Shown: positions 43,346 to 56,700, counted from the first letter of the stretch. The stretch is 64,000 nt of DNA from Vitellaria paradoxa (GCA_019916065.1 CM034239.1:36604419-36668418); one strand, 5' to 3'. Numbers and translations are program-made. The notes: generated by a model not told the origin, from the sequence alone.

Positions 43346-43975
43346 GGCCTTAATCAGGAGTGGCGTTAGAAATTTGCACGGGATAAGCACTAATTACATT
43401 AGATGAAATGGGTACATTTGTATTGATATGCATTGAACTAAAATTTGTTTATTTTATTAGGTGAACACAATTGGCATTGAACTGTTTTTTTTTTTTTTTT
43501 TGGGGTAGACAACTAATCCTAGACTTTTTTTTTTTCTTTTTCTTTTCTTGGGTGGACATAACAAGTATTTAGCTAAATTGTTTTTTCTTTTTCTTAGGCG
43601 GGCACAATTAAATAATAAAGACAATATTAACAGGGAAAAAAATAGAAAATAGAAATTTTTTTTCTAGGGCTGCCATGCAAGTGGCTCCGCCCATGGCCTT
43701 AATTATGTGAAACACAATATGATTGGTACGGAGGAACACCCTATGCAATCCTATGCCTTTGATCCCACAAGCAAATACAATAAAACTTATAACAAGAGTT
43801 CAGGTTGCCGCTTGTTTACCGCTCTCTTTGACTCTTGAAATTTTTAGTTATAAATAATATCTAGAAGTTACCAAAAATATATATATATTTATATTTTAAC
43901 CAAAAAGATTACATAAAACAAAAAAAAAACATAAAAAATATGCGGATTTATTTTTAATTTGTCAAATTAATACTT
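43346..43975. other. Intergenic low-complexity DNA
   Basis: T-rich runs (43482-43500, 43526-43560) recur with repeated GGGTNGACA/GGCGGGCACAA text. No gene. Confidence 0.4.
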
Positions 43976-44599
43976 AGTCATGCAACGGAGACCGACTAGG
44001 GAAGGATTTTTTTTTTTGGGGGGGGGGGGGGGTCATGTGTGGCAGGCCATGGGCTGGCTAAGCACCATCCATTCGAGACAAGTGTCGACATGTATTTGTT
44101 TGTTTAATTATTTATTGGAATTTGGAAAGTACTCTGGTGTCAGTATTTAGATCATTCAATTGTCTTTTTATTTTTAATCGAGGACAGAACCATGTAAAGT
44201 TCACTAAATTATTCGACATTCCCAGGTCTCAGGCAAAGGGAGAGTCCTCAGAGATGGACGTAGGCTCTTCGGGTTAAATATAGTATATTTATTCATTACC
44301 CAATATTTATAGAGGGTGAAAATGGTAAAAAAAAAAATTGAATTCAAAAAATAAAAATTAAAACATGACTCATTGCCGGCAGTCCGCTTAACAAGCAGTT
44401 TGACCCCGACTTGGTCATTTTGGGGTGCACATTTAATCCGCATTTAAATGTTTAATTAGTGGGTAAAACAAGAACGTCATTTTGACATAATCTTTACGAG
44501 GATGTTATACTTCAAATGTTGGCTTCATGCTAAACTCTATAAAAGTTAATTACCTGCCGCCGGCTACACACTATTAAGTGGTGTTATTTTTTAATAGAG

Positions 44600-45580
44600 A
44601 GATTAGTTACAAAAGAAAAAATAAAATAAAATAGTCATATAATTTATCTTTGAAAACTATTTCCGAAAGATAAAAGTACTTGCTGAATCATTTTTAAAAT
44701 TGAAATTAATTTCAATGCTCAGTTTATGTGATACCATCCATATAAGGATTATGATTATTATTGATAAGTTGAAAAATATATAATTTTTTACTTTTTTAAT
44801 TTAACTTAGCTAAGCTGCATTAGTATTTATGAATTTAATTTAAAGATTTAGTACTAATCATTCGAGAGTATGGTCCAAACATAATTTTGTTTGCTAGTTT
44901 AAATATCGATTTAACCATAATTTTGTGAATAGTTTAATGCAATGAATTGTGATAAAATTGAAATCATTGCAAAAAATTATTACTTGAAATGTTTCAAAAT
45001 AGTAATTATTTGAATTTTTTCATGTATTAATGCATAAATTAATTCTTTATCTCATATTTTAATACAATTAAATATCAAATTCATCAATTTTATTTCAACA
45101 GTGCTAACTAGGAATTTTAAATAACTAGTTTCATTTGATTATTTTATCAAAGTTGTGGGCTCAAATCCTCACTAAAATGTGAGTTATGACTTAAAAATAT
45201 ATAGATTTGAACCAAGTCCACGTAATTAAATCCAAATTCGATTTCTCCTAAGGTTTAGTCCTGAAAGATATTATTTCTTACAACAAATCTTTTACTTTTA
45301 TATGATTATTTCAAAATCCACTCAAATTCATTATTAATATGTATCATGTTCTTTTTTTTTTTTTTTTTAATTTATCTTTGTTAATAGTGAGCATCACATT
45401 CATTCATTTCAAATTTATAAATATTTCCAAAATTTTGATTAATGTTAATTAAATGCCTGTGGTTGGCAGAAGTATAACTTTAATACAAGCAATGCTTGCA
45501 TCATATATTAATTTAGTCCACTTGCCCACAAGGATGCTGTCAGCATTCAGTGTTAACTGCACGTAGTGCAAGTTTATCTT
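44600..45580. other. Upstream region of the first RLP gene
   Basis: Homologous to the upstream DNA of the second RLP gene at least as far as about 44815 (mate about 54095). The rest is AT-rich without a recognised feature. A T run lies at 45352-45368. Confidence 0.5.
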
Positions 45581-45641
45581 GCCTATATAAAGAAGCTATG
45601 GCTCATTCAAGAGTAGTGCTAAAGAAATTTGCTTACACATT
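45581..45641 (+). promoter_or_regulatory. TATA box and leader of the first RLP gene
   Basis: CCTATATAAAG at 45582-45592 lies about 50 bases before the ATG. The leader CTCATTCAAGAGTAGTGCTAA matches the leader of the second RLP gene (CTCATTCAAGAATTAGTACTGC). Confidence 0.7.
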
Positions 45642-48600
45642 ATGGGGACTATGTATCTTTCTTTCTTCATGCTATCGCTATTAGTACCCTCTTGCTTTCA
45701 TATTCTTGCAGCGACCGACTCTTCTTTTCCTCCTCCCCTATGCCATGCAGGCGAAAGGTCTGCCCTTTTGCGATTCAAACAAAGCCTTGCAATTAACGAA
45801 TCTGCTTCTATTGATCCCTCTGCTTATCCCAAGGTTTCGTCATGGAAACTTGAAAGCAATTGTTGTACTGCATGGGATGGTGTGGACTGTGATGAGTCTA
45901 CGGGTCATGTGATTGGCCTTGACCTCAGTAGCAGTTTCCTTTTCGGTCCTATTAATTCAAGTAGCAGCATCTTCAGCCTTCTTCACCTTCAAAACCTCAA
46001 CCTTGCTGATAATAACTTCAACTACTCTCAAATCCCATCTGAAATTGGTCACCTCTCACGCTTAGCAAGTCTCAACCTTTCCCAAGCTTGGTTCTCCGGC
46101 AAAATCCCTCCAGAAATCTCAAAATTATCCAAATTAGCTTCCCTTGATCTGTCTAGCAACCTTAACTCTTCCTTCTCGCGATTACTGAGACTAAAAAACC
46201 CTGGTTTTAGTGGCCTACTTCAGAACTTAACCAACCTAGAAGAACTTCATCTGAGTCAGGTGGATATATCTTCTCAAATACCTGAAATATTGGCTAATTT
46301 AACTTCTTTGACAACTCTTGCCATGGGTGATTGTGGATTGCGTGGTAAATTCCCTGTTGGCATATTCCACCTACCAAAACTTCAGGTTCTCGATGTGCGT
46401 GATAATCAATATCTTACTGGCTATTTGCCTGAATTTCACCAAAGTAGCCATCTTGAGTTTTTGAGACTCGATGTCACTACTTTCTCCGGTAAGTTACCGA
46501 GCTCGATAAGTAATCTTAGTTTCTTGAATACATTACGTTTTTATAATTGTACTTTTTCAGGTTCCCTTCCAACTTCCCTTGATAACTTAACACTGCTCAC
46601 TTTTTTAGACCTCGGCAATAATAAATTTAGTGGTGATATTCCTTGTTTGGGAGGATTGTCACAACTAAGGTCTTTCTCACTATCCAGTAACGATTTCAAT
46701 GCTGGGACACTGCCTTGGCTTCCGAAGTTATCTAAAATAACTTTATTGTACCTTTCGGACATTAATCTAGCTGGTTCAATTCCACCATCAATAGCCAATT
46801 TAACACATCTTTCTTATTTGCGACTTCCTCGTAATCATCACTTGAATGGTAATATCCCACCCCAGTTAACAAACCTAACCCAGCTAATTGGGCTAGATCT
46901 TTCAGAGAATCAACTAACAGGCCAAATTCCAAATTCATTCTCCCAACTCAAAAACCTTTATGATTTTAATGCTGCCTCCAATAACCTAGATGGAGTGATA
47001 GATATGGATATTTTTCTTGAAATCAAAAGCCTAACCCAGCTCCAATTAAGTGGTAACAAGATGACAGTGCTCACCAAAATCACCACCAACACCACCCTGC
47101 TTCCAAAACTAGGATATTAGGATTGGGTTCGTGCAACTTGAGGGAATTCCCAGATTTTTTACGATTCCAAGATAAGCTTGAGGTGCTATCCCTTGGTTAT
47201 AACAAACTTCAAGGGAAAATTCCAGCATGGATGTTGAACACAAGTAAAGAGACATTGGGAGCCCTATACCTGTATAACAACCTTCTAACAGGTTTTGACC
47301 AGCATTCAGACTCTCTTCCATGGGCTAATTTGGCCATAGTAGACCTTAAATTTAACTTGTTGCAAGGCCAACTTCTAATTCCACCACAACCCATCCACTA
47401 TTATGATGTCTCACACAACAAATTGATTGGCGAAATTCCACCATTGATCTGTCAATTGAGCTCTCTTTACTTTCTTGATTTGTCCAAAAACTTCTTGAAT
47501 GGAACTGTGCCTCCTTGCTTGAGCAACTTTAGCAACTCCCTGTTGGTTCTCAACCTCAATGGCAACAACTTTCATGGGCCCATTCCAAAGGAATACAGTA
47601 GAGGGAACAAATTGAAAATGATCGACTTCAGTCAGAATAAATTCCAGGGGAAAGTGCCGAGATCATTAGTGAATTGTACTGAGCTTGAGATTCTTAATCT
47701 CTCGGATAATCTGATTGAGGACGAATTCCCCTTTTGGTTGGGAGTTCTTGTAGAATTGCAGGTTCCATCTTGAGATCCAACAAATTCTATGGTTCAATAA
47801 GGGGCCCTACAACTAACTTAGAGCTCCCAAATTTACGTGTCATAGACCTCTCCCACAATGGCTTTACAGGCTATTTGCCAACAAGATACTTTGACAATTG
47901 GAGTACAATGAAAGATGTTGATTCACACCAGCCAACTTATCTGCAGGCATCGGTACCTTTTTTAGTTTCTGCGGGTCATCAACTTTTTGCTCTGAACTAT
48001 TCCTACTCAATGACCATTACAAACAAAGGTGTGAAAAGAGAGTACGAGAAGGTCCTAAATATCTTCACTGCCATTGATTTCTCTGGTAACAAATTCAAGG
48101 GAGAGGTTCCGGAGTCCATTGGAAACCTCAAAGGGCTTCAGTTGCTCAATCTTTCCAACAATGCCCTAAGTGGTGGAATTCCAGCTGACTTAGGCAACCT
48201 AACAAACCTTGAATCATTGGACATTTCTCAAAATAGGCTGTCAGGAGAGATCCCTTGGCAGCTAGCCGAGCTCACATTCCTTGAATTCTTAAATGTCTCC
48301 CATAACAATCTCACTGGACGCATACCAATAGGGAAGCAATTCAATACGTTTCAGAACAATTCATATGATGCTAATCCAGGATTATGCGGAGAACCTTTGT
48401 CAAGGAAATGCGGAAAGGCCCCACCACCACCGCCGCCTCTTGCAAACTCCAGGCAAGATGCAAATTCAGCATTCCCAAGTACAGCAGTTGAATGGATTGT
48501 TATAAGTATGGGATATGGGAATGGAGTAGTAGTTGGAGTGGTCATTGGGCAGATCATAACCACGAGGTATCATGAGTGGTTCATCCGAACCTTTGGAAAG

Positions 48601-48672
48601 AAGAAACAAAAGCATGGAAGGCAGAAAAGGAGCGGACGAGGAAACAAAAGTCGGTTGGCAAATGTTTCATGA
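45642..48672 (+). pseudogene. Receptor-like protein (Cf-like LRR) gene with two frameshifts
   Basis: The intact sister gene shows where the frame should run. One base is missing near 47105-47110, where the first frame ends at 47120, and another between about 47735 and 47775, where the second frame ends. The three frames are 45642-47120, about 47110-47773 and about 47770-48672. Otherwise the full architecture is there, about 1010 codons: signal peptide, N-cap with the CHAGERSALL and NCCTAWDGVDC cysteines, the run of extracellular LRRs, an island region (SMTITNKGVKREYEK), the last LRRs, a C-cap (NPGLCGEPLSRKCG), a transmembrane helix (GNGVVVGVVIGQ) and a short basic tail. Such proteins lack a kinase and signal through SOBIR1/BAK1-type partners. 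With the shifts only about the first half, secreted and without a membrane anchor, could be made. Recent inactivation or a base-calling error are the alternatives. Confidence 0.85.
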
Positions 48673-49430
48673 AAAAGTTTCATACATCATAGTTGTGTTT
48701 TAGAATTGCATATGCATAATGTTTCTGTGATATGTTTTTGGTGAAATCTCGTAGCTAGCTTATGTTTCAGACATTACTATGTAATTTTTCTTTTTTCTTT
48801 TTCTTTTTCTTTTTCTTTTTTCTTTTTCTCTTCTGTGGTAAAATAAATGTAATAACTACTTATGTTTGTGTGGGACTTCCTGTCAGTTAATGGACGCACC
48901 TTTCTTTATGTTTGTCTAATTAAATTATTTACCATTTACATATGGAATTTTAGAAATTGAATCTGTTGGGCCTCGGGTTTTTTATCCAAAAGTAAACGGT
49001 GTGGATTAACGAACTAATAACAAAATTAAGTAAATTAAATTCAAAGCTAAGTCCGGTCAAAGGCATGAATTGTATTCAAGTATCGCATGAAACATGTACA
49101 TATTCAAAGCAACTCATTCCGGAATGAATATTCAAAGACACCCATACTAGAATGAATTGTATATTTACTATGATTGAGTCTTAAAATACGTAATATTTAT
49201 TATTCTTCCTGATTGAATATTAGTGAGTCATTAATAATTTCTTTTATTTTCTAAGAATTTGTAAATATTACTATTTATAAATTATACAACCGATTAATTA
49301 AACTAGTGAATCTAGCTGTGAACTAGTTGTTTGCTAGTTTACTCACCAGTTCAGTTCATAACTGTGCTAGCATGGGTAACTACTAGTTTGATACAAATTC
49401 CAATTGTTCCTATATATATAAACATAGTAG
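48673..49430. other. 3' flank of the first RLP gene
   Basis: The part to about 48900 is homologous to the 3' flank of the second RLP gene (TTTTAGAATTGYATATGC-like block). It contains a CTTTTT hexamer-like pyrimidine repeat at 48787-48832. No further gene. Confidence 0.5.
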
Positions 49431-49439
49431 TGATTAAAA

Positions 49440-50790
49440 TTCTGCCATACACGAATTTATCATATTATATATTTATTTCAATTGTTAATTAAAATTTATG
49501 TTAATAATCAATTAAAAAATAATTTTTTTAAATTATATATAAAAAAATAATTAAACTGTTAAATAAAGATTTAATTTATTAAAATAAGTTACATATATAA
49601 TTAATATTAATTAAAATATCACATGATAAATAAATTATTATTACTATTGCTTAACTATATTCATCGAGCATATGAATGATCTAAAATATTATGTTAAATT
49701 CAATATGTAAAATAATATAAATTTAAAAATTAATTATAATTAGCCATAAATCCAAGTAGAATATCAAACAAATTGAAAAATAACCATGAAAAGAGATTTT
49801 TACTCAAATTTAATACACAAAAAGTATGAATTTTAACAATAATAAAAAAATAATAAAATTTTTAAAATATGTCAACAATCGCATTAAAAAATATAATAAA
49901 AACTAAAAAAAGTCATACCATGTTTTTCTGAATGAATAAATTGAAAAAAAAAATAGCAAAGATCAGGCTATTCCTATAATACACAAATAAAATTAAAATT
50001 TTATCAATAATAAAAAATATAATAAATTTTAAAAATTAATGTTAACAATCACACTAAAAAAATTGAATAAAATTTGAAAAATTCAAACGTCATATATTTA
50101 ACAATCACGTTAAAAGATAAAACAAAATAAAAAAAAAAAAAGCCAAACCTTATATATGAACCAATTAAAAAATAAGTCAAAAAATAAATACATAAGCAAA
50201 AAAATTATTTCAATATAAAAGAATATCAACTAATAAAAACAAATATAGTAAACTCATTCTCATTCTTAATGATCCAAGAGAAACAAACAATTATTTCCAA
50301 CCATTTGGTAATAAGTAAGAGTCATCATAATAAAATTTTAGTAAATCTTTCTTGGTATGAATGCTATTTTGGCTCTATTTAGAGTAACAAAAAACTCTAA
50401 AAAACAGTGAAAAATAATAAAAAATTCTAAAAAATATTCACTTTTTTATCTCACTGCACGAATTATGGACCACTAACTTATCTCAATGTATATCATTTTA
50501 TCTTATTTTTTGTCAGTCCAAATGCATCCAAATAACTTTTCTTTTTTTTTTTTTTTCTTAACTTGTTATGTGTATTAGAATTTCATGTTACTTTGTATTC
50601 TATTTCAGATAGGAATATATTACCTAATCTAATAAATATCAAATTAACTAACCTATTTAATAGTGATTAATCAAAATTACCCAATTATTTATTAAAATTT
50701 AAAAAAATAAAAAATAATAAATTATGTGATAAATAGAAGTATAAAATAAATTAACATATTAACTAATATCAACAAACATTCTACTTTAAA
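49440..50790. other. AT-rich intergenic DNA, includes dispersed repeat copy 2
   Basis: Positions about 49440-49740 resemble 4440-4790. About 49790-50170 shows a loose repeat of CAATCACACTAAAAAA and AATAAAAATTGAAAA-like text roughly every 90-130 bases. A stretch at 50366-50530 resembles 25762-25905. No coding sequence. Confidence 0.45.
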
Positions 50791-50794
50791 TAGA

Positions 50795-51432
50795 ATTGTG
50801 AATAAAGGGTAATTATATACGATACTAATTTTTTTTAGATTATACAATTACAAGTTAATATAATTTTATTTACAAATTAATTTTAATAAAATGAAATATT
50901 TATTTAATGGGATAATTTTTTTGCATTATTTTGTTTAGTAATAATTATTATTATTGTTATTATTATTATGTTTAAATAATAATTTATTAAGATACAGAAG
51001 AAAAATATACACGTTATTTGTGAATAACGTAAAATATTTTTTTATTTATCTAATAAAAAAAAAGAAAGAAGAAAGAAGTTCTATGATAAATATAAGATGG
51101 ATATAGATAAAGTTACCAAAAAAAAACATTGATATAGATAATGCCAACTATTTTTAATTTTATTAAATTCATTAATTTTTAATTTATTCTATCTTGTGAT
51201 AAAATAAGAATAGCATTTGTTTTGATTTTTAATTCAAAGATTTATCTAACTAATTGAATTTAATTAGTATTAAAATTAATCAATGAACATTCTAATTTGA
51301 ATAAAATTGGGGATAAATGGTAATTATATACAATACTAATTCTTTTTAAATTAAAATAATTATAATTATAAATTGATGTTAATAAATTAAAATCTTTATT
51401 TGACAAAGTAATTATTTTTTGCATTATTTTGC

Positions 51433-51465
<33 letters not shown>

Positions 51466-51730
51466 TCTATTATGTTTTATTTTTTGCAATATTTTTAATA
51501 AAAACAATAATATTTATTATATTTTAAATAATTATTTATTAAAATATAGAAAAAATTATAATATGTTTTAAATAAAAATAAAAATAAAAAATAAGAAGTT
51601 ATATGATAAATAAAAGTATAAATTAAATAAAAATATCAAATGATATTCGTGAATATTCTAATTTGAATAAAATTAAAAATTATAAATAAATCGTAATTAT
51701 GTAAAAAAACTAATTTCTTTATAAGATAAT
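50795..51730. repeat. Direct repeat of about 500 bases (two copies, third partial)
   Basis: GGTAATTATATACRATACTA occurs at about 50807 and 51320, each followed after ~120 bases by TTTTTTGCATTATTTTG and an ATT/AAT run. A third partial copy starts near 51660 with GAATAAAATTAAAAATTATA. Confidence 0.6.
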
Positions 51731-52264
51731 TATGATAACTATAATTAGACATCACGTGTCACAATGATACATGTATCACGACTGTAGCATAAATTAGATC
51801 CCATGTAGTGTAAAATAGTTATAATTAGGTATCACGTATCACAATCAGAGCGCAACTTAGGTTTTACATAGCGTAATGGCGTTAGCAGGCTCCACTTTAT
51901 ATATATATAATATGATATGATATATCAGAAGTGTGCGCATACATAATGTGTGTAATTTTTGTTAAATTTTTTATTTTAAATAAAATAAAAATTATAAAAA
52001 AATCATTTGTATGATTTGATTAGAGGTATAAAAGTAAAATAATATGATGGTTACAAATTTTAAATTTGTAAAATAACTTAATTAGGCATAGTTTTTAAAA
52101 GTTATTTAATTTAACATTTAAATTTGATGTGAGATTGAAAGATATTTTAAGAAATTAAAATAATATATCCAGAAGTTACTAAAAATAAAAAATAATATAT
52201 ATATACAAATTTTAACCAAAAAAATATATGAAAACAAAGAACATAAAAAATAAGCGTATTTATT
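51731..52264. other. Intergenic DNA
   Basis: Two 26-base near-repeats, ATAATTAGACATCACGTGTC and ATAATTAGGTATCACGTATC plus ACAAT, lie about 95 bases apart (about 51739 and 51819). No gene. Confidence 0.45.
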
Positions 52265-52786
52265 TTTAATTTATTCAAAGGAGACCAACTAGGGAAGGGC
52301 CTTTTTTCTTTCCTTCTTTCTTTCATTTTTTCTTTGGGCCATGTGTGGGCAGATCATGGACGGAGTAGGCTCTGCACCATCCATTTGAGACAAGTGTCGA
52401 CATGTATTTATTTATTTAATTCTTCATTGGAATTTGGGAAGGTAGTCTCGTGTCTGTATTTAGATTATTCAAAAATGTTTTTATATTTAATCTAGGACAG
52501 AACCATAAATTAGCTGACTAATTTATTCCACATTCGCAAGTCTCAAGCAAATGGAGGGTCCTCAGGGATGGATGCTATTCGGGTTAAACATTATAGTAGA
52601 TTTCTTCATTACACAATATTATATAAAAAATTAAATACAACAAATAAAAATTGAAACGAAGCCTTCGTCAGTTGCCGGCGGTGCACTTAACAAGCAGTTT
52701 GACCTCAACTAGGTCATTTTGACGTTCACATTTAATCCGCATTTAAATGTTTAATTAGTGGGACATGAGTTTCACCTAGAACTAGG

Positions 52787-52987
52787 GAACCCAGGATAGC
52801 ACCGGTGCAGTGTATGTTAGGTGCATGAAAAATATATTTTTTAACTAATTACTATTCGTAGTAATTAAGTGTAAATTATACAAATTACTATAACCATTGG
52901 ATAATTATTTATTGTTTCAAAAGTAACAGTTAAAAATTGTATAGGATATACACTGGTGCATAACCGCACCAGACTTACCCCAGATCC
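52787..52987. mobile_element. 201-base MITE with a 9-base target duplication
   Basis: AGAACTAGG flanks the insert at 52778-52786 and 52988-52996. The inner ends are inverted: GCACCGGTGCAGTGTAT on the left against ATACACTGGTGC on the right, with extra palindromic GGTGC/GCACC units. A 9-base duplication suggests a Mutator-type origin. The sister segment lacks the insert at the corresponding place (44460-44480). Confidence 0.7.
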
Positions 52988-53153
52988 AGAACTAGGATGT
53001 CATTTTGGCCTATTCCTGTAATTAATTTCCCAACATTTAAATCTTTACAAGGATTTTATATTTTGGTTAATTATTTCATACTAAATTCTATAAAAACTTA
53101 ATTAGCTGCAGCCGGTCACACACTATTAGGTGACTTAAGTGCAGTATTATTTT

Positions 53154-53692
53154 GGGTAAATTTCACTAATCTCCCCTGAGGTTTCTGACACCAACAGAAA
53201 CCTTCCCTGAAGTTTCTGAAATAACACTGACCTCCCTTCTTTTACCAGATAAATTTCACTAACCTCCCCTGAGGTGTTTGAATGTGTAAATTTTTTATAC
53301 AATCATATTTTTTGCATCGAAAACTTTCAAATGAGTATCATTGTCGTTATTTTTTTGAATTCGTGGGAACGGATTTAAAAAATCATTCTCACAGTTTGCT
53401 ACTTTCTAAAAAAAAGATACCAAAATCAACCCAAAACTACATTTTATCTCAATTTATCCCACAGTTTGCTACTTTTCAGAAAAAAGGACGTCAAAATCAA
53501 ACCTAAACTATATTTTATCTCAATTTATCTTATTTTTTTTACTCCAAACGGGACTTTTACGGGAAAAAATAGATCAGGGGAGGTTAGTGAAATTTATCTG
53601 GTAAAAGAAGGGAGGTCAGTGTTATTTCAGAAACTTCAGGGGAGGTTTCTGTTGGTGTCAGAAACCTCAGGGGATGTTACTGAAATTTACCC
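53154..53692. mobile_element. 539-base fold-back MITE with 119-base inverted repeats (Mutator-type)
   Basis: The target duplication TATTATTTT lies at 53145-53153 and 53693-53701. Arms 53154-53272 and 53574-53692 are near-perfect inverted repeats starting GGGTAAATTTCACTAA. The loop contains a direct duplication of about 72 bases (CACAGTTTGCTACTTT at 53390 and 53461). The empty site is preserved in the sister segment at about 44584-44597 (TGTTATTTTTTAATAG). The open frames on the plus strand across the arms are not genes. Confidence 0.93.
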
Positions 53693-54099
53693 TATTATTT
53701 TTTAACAAAGAGATTAGTCATAAGAGTAGTTATGAGAGAGAGAACCCCTTTAGCCAAGAAGTGATTTTTCCATATGTTTTATCTATCTTTTTAATATTGG
53801 CAAAAAATCTCCTAACTAGAGGTAGACATGTAGGACAACTTAATTGATAAAATTCATCCCAACCCCTATCAATAAAATTAAGGAAAAAAAATAAGATAGA
53901 ATAGTCATCTAATCGAATTAATCTTCGAAAACTATTTTTGGAAGGTACAAAACATTTACCAAGTTATTTTTAAAATTAAAATTAATTTCAGAGCCCAATT
54001 TATGTGATACTATCCGTGTGAGAAATATAATTATTGTTGATAAGTTGAAAAATAATTTTGTTACATTTTTTTTCCTATAATTTAACTAGTTACAACAAA

Positions 54100-54580
54100 A
54101 TGTGGATTTAATGACAACTATAATTGCTACAAAAAAACTTATTCTAATGACATTTTTTGAAATAGTTACATTTTTAAAAAAATGCAATGGAAACCCATGC
54201 CATGCTAGCTATTATTGACATTTTCAATAACACTAATATGCATCACAATAGATGAATGATTTGATTTATATCAAGACACTTTAAGTGTCAAAAAAGACAC
54301 TTTTTTAACACTTTAAAATGTCACTACTTAAAATTTATATTTTAAGAAGCGTTATTACATTATCTTTTTCTGACACTTTAAAATGTCACTAAAAAAAAAT
54401 TTACTATTTTAGTAAATGTTATCATATGACACTTTAACTGCCATAATTAAGTACTTTTTTGTGTTACTCATAAATGGTAGTATACTCTTTTTAGTGACAT
54501 TCACTAGGCCAATGGAATTTTTTCAATAGCATTTCATAAGAAAATGCTACTAATGTTATTTTTTCATACATATAATGTAT
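54100..54580. mobile_element. Decayed DNA-transposon fragment with TGACACTTT-type repeats
   Basis: The motif TGACACTTTAAAATGTCACT or close variants recurs in both orientations (about 54265, 54303, 54371, 54429). Such palindromic subterminal repeats are common in CACTA-like elements. No terminus or coding region was recognised. Confidence 0.4.
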
Positions 54581-56600
54581 AACAATTAGAAAAAAAAATG
54601 CTATATAAAAATTATAAACATTAATAAAATTCATATTTAGGAAATCTAATGATTACACACACAAAAAAGTGATAAATAGATCGTGTAATAAATATAAATA
54701 AATTGTAAAGTACAAAATTCTAGTACATTCCTACCAAATAATGTAAAATAAACAAAAATGTCCTAAAAAACTAAAAATTTAAATTTCAGTGCCTCCAACT
54801 CTTTATGATTAATTTGATCACAATTATCCCTTTATTTGAATCAACAATATGTACGCAAAATAAAAATAAATATAATCTCTTATTATTTTTATATTAAAAA
54901 ATTTTGCTATAATTCATAGTATTAAACCATTAAGTTTTTTCAAGGACACATTAATAATCTTACCACTAACAAATAAGGTTATAGATAAAACAATAGAAAA
55001 TGAAACAAACCCTATTATATACCTTATCGACAGGTTTAGTTGCTTCTTGATCAAAATTGTTTGGAGGTCCTAACGTTCCATGTGATATATCCTATGACTA
55101 GAAACTTCAACCCGTTTTAAAATATATACATATACAACTTAGAGGCAGAAGTGCTTAGCACAAATATTGCCAAAAACACCAAATTTTGCACCCATGAGTC
55201 TAATTTTATCAACTTCTGTTAAACTTTTTGACAACATCTTTGATCAGAATTATTCAAACGAGTTATGTCAATAAATTTGAGTTTATCCTCCAAACGTTAA
55301 AAAAATGAAGAAATTTCTTTCTATGTTAAAACTTTAAATGTTTTTACTTAAACTGCTATTAAGAAAATTTCTAAGTTTGTGACAGTAAAGAAAAATTAAC
55401 TTCATTAAAATATTAACTACCTAATCAAACCTTCAATTAATATTAACTTTATTTTGTTTATTAACCAATTAACATTTGTCAATTTGTGTTGCACATTCCA
55501 GAGACAAAAGCAATGTCATGATCATTTGTCATTTATTTCTTATTATACGTCATTTTTAATCCGATTAATCGTTATAGTACATCTATTTATTTAATTTTTT
55601 TTTTTTTTTTTTTTGCAGGCAAAAATGTCTTAAGTGTATGCACCCCAACTAGCAAACAATTGTCATTGTTGCATCTCCTTTGGGGTCACCATCCTTATAA
55701 ATAAATAACGGATTATGGAAAACCCAAAATTCAACTATTTTAATTATTACATTTTTAATGTAAAACCAAACACCCAATAAATAAATGACAGGAAATAAAC
55801 TATTTTTAATAATTATTGAAAACCAAAAATTTCGTCTTGGGAAATTGGAGGAGATTTTCTTTTCATATTACATATTTTTTTTATTCACAATAAAAAAATA
55901 TATGTCAAATAAATAAAAAAATATATGTCAAATAAAAACTGAGTCAGATTACGCATAAAACTAGCTGAGCACTACTTGATTTTCTGTAACTATCGCTATA
56001 AGGCAGTATTAGTACACTACAATAGGTTAATTTGAATCCGTCCTTTTTTTTTTTTTTTTTTTTGAGTTTGGAAGTAAACTTGCAGTTGGTTCCCCTCGAA
56101 ATATTAAAAAATATTTTTGTATAGATTTATATTATTTGTATTTATTTTTCAGAAAAATTAAGTTTTCAATTAAAATTTTAAATTAATATTTATTTTATTA
56201 AAAAATATAATTTAAAAATATAAATTTTTATGAACATGTTTGAAAATTAAACTTAAACTGATGAACGCTCATTGTTCAGGCTGTGCTGGATTACGGGCAT
56301 CATTTATTCGAATTTTGAAGGACGGCCGGCCAGTCAAGCACCCATGTCAGCCAATGGAGGTCCTTTTTGTCTTTTATGTCTGGCAGTTAATTTGGCACAT
56401 GCATTGACCAGTGTCAACATTTTTGTGCAAGATTCGTTTATATATTGATATATATACGTCTGTGTGTGTAGATACATTTATATATTTCCGTTAGTACTTA
56501 ACATCACATTGTACAACCATTATCTGTAAACCTATTTATTAAACCATGAGGGAGTTAGGGGAATGTGACATAATTAATTAACACTTGCTAAATTCAAAAG
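54581..56600. other. Intergenic DNA upstream of the second RLP gene
   Basis: No gene. AT-rich with T runs (55590-55614, 56043-56062). About 55000-55280 is less AT-rich and could be a transposon relic, but no domain is readable. CAGTCAAGCACCCATGTCAG near 56330 and CATTGACCAGTGTCAAC near 56403 contain TGAC cores (W-box-like), of unproven meaning. Confidence 0.4.
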
Positions 56601-56700
56601 TCAATGAATGGGTTTGTATGTAACACCTCTATGTATGTGCAGTGGTGCATGCCGGCCTTCTTGTGTGACATTAGATTTATTGTTTAATACCCAAATCTCG

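Larger units (their letters stand above)
43975..48900 (+). repeat. Segmental duplication, copy 1 (mate at 52265-59990)
   Basis: Upstream DNA, RLP gene and 3' flank all have a counterpart in the same order further right. Landmarks are GAGACCGACTAGGGAAGG, CACCATCCATTCGAGACAAG, the TCTCAGGCAAAGGG/GGTCCTCAGGGATGGA block, CATTTAATCCGCATTTAAAT and CTTAACAAGCAGTTTGACC. This copy lacks the two MITEs present in copy 2. A 15-base G run (44018-44032) is particular to it. Confidence 0.88.

Noticed and set aside
25762..50530. Resemblance between 25762-25905 and 50366-50530
   Set aside because: Shared words are short and AT-rich and no ends were found; noted as a possible repeat family but not strong enough for a finding.
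53282..53705. Plus-strand frames of 74 and 79 codons
   Set aside because: They run through the loop and the inverted arm of the MITE at 53154-53692.
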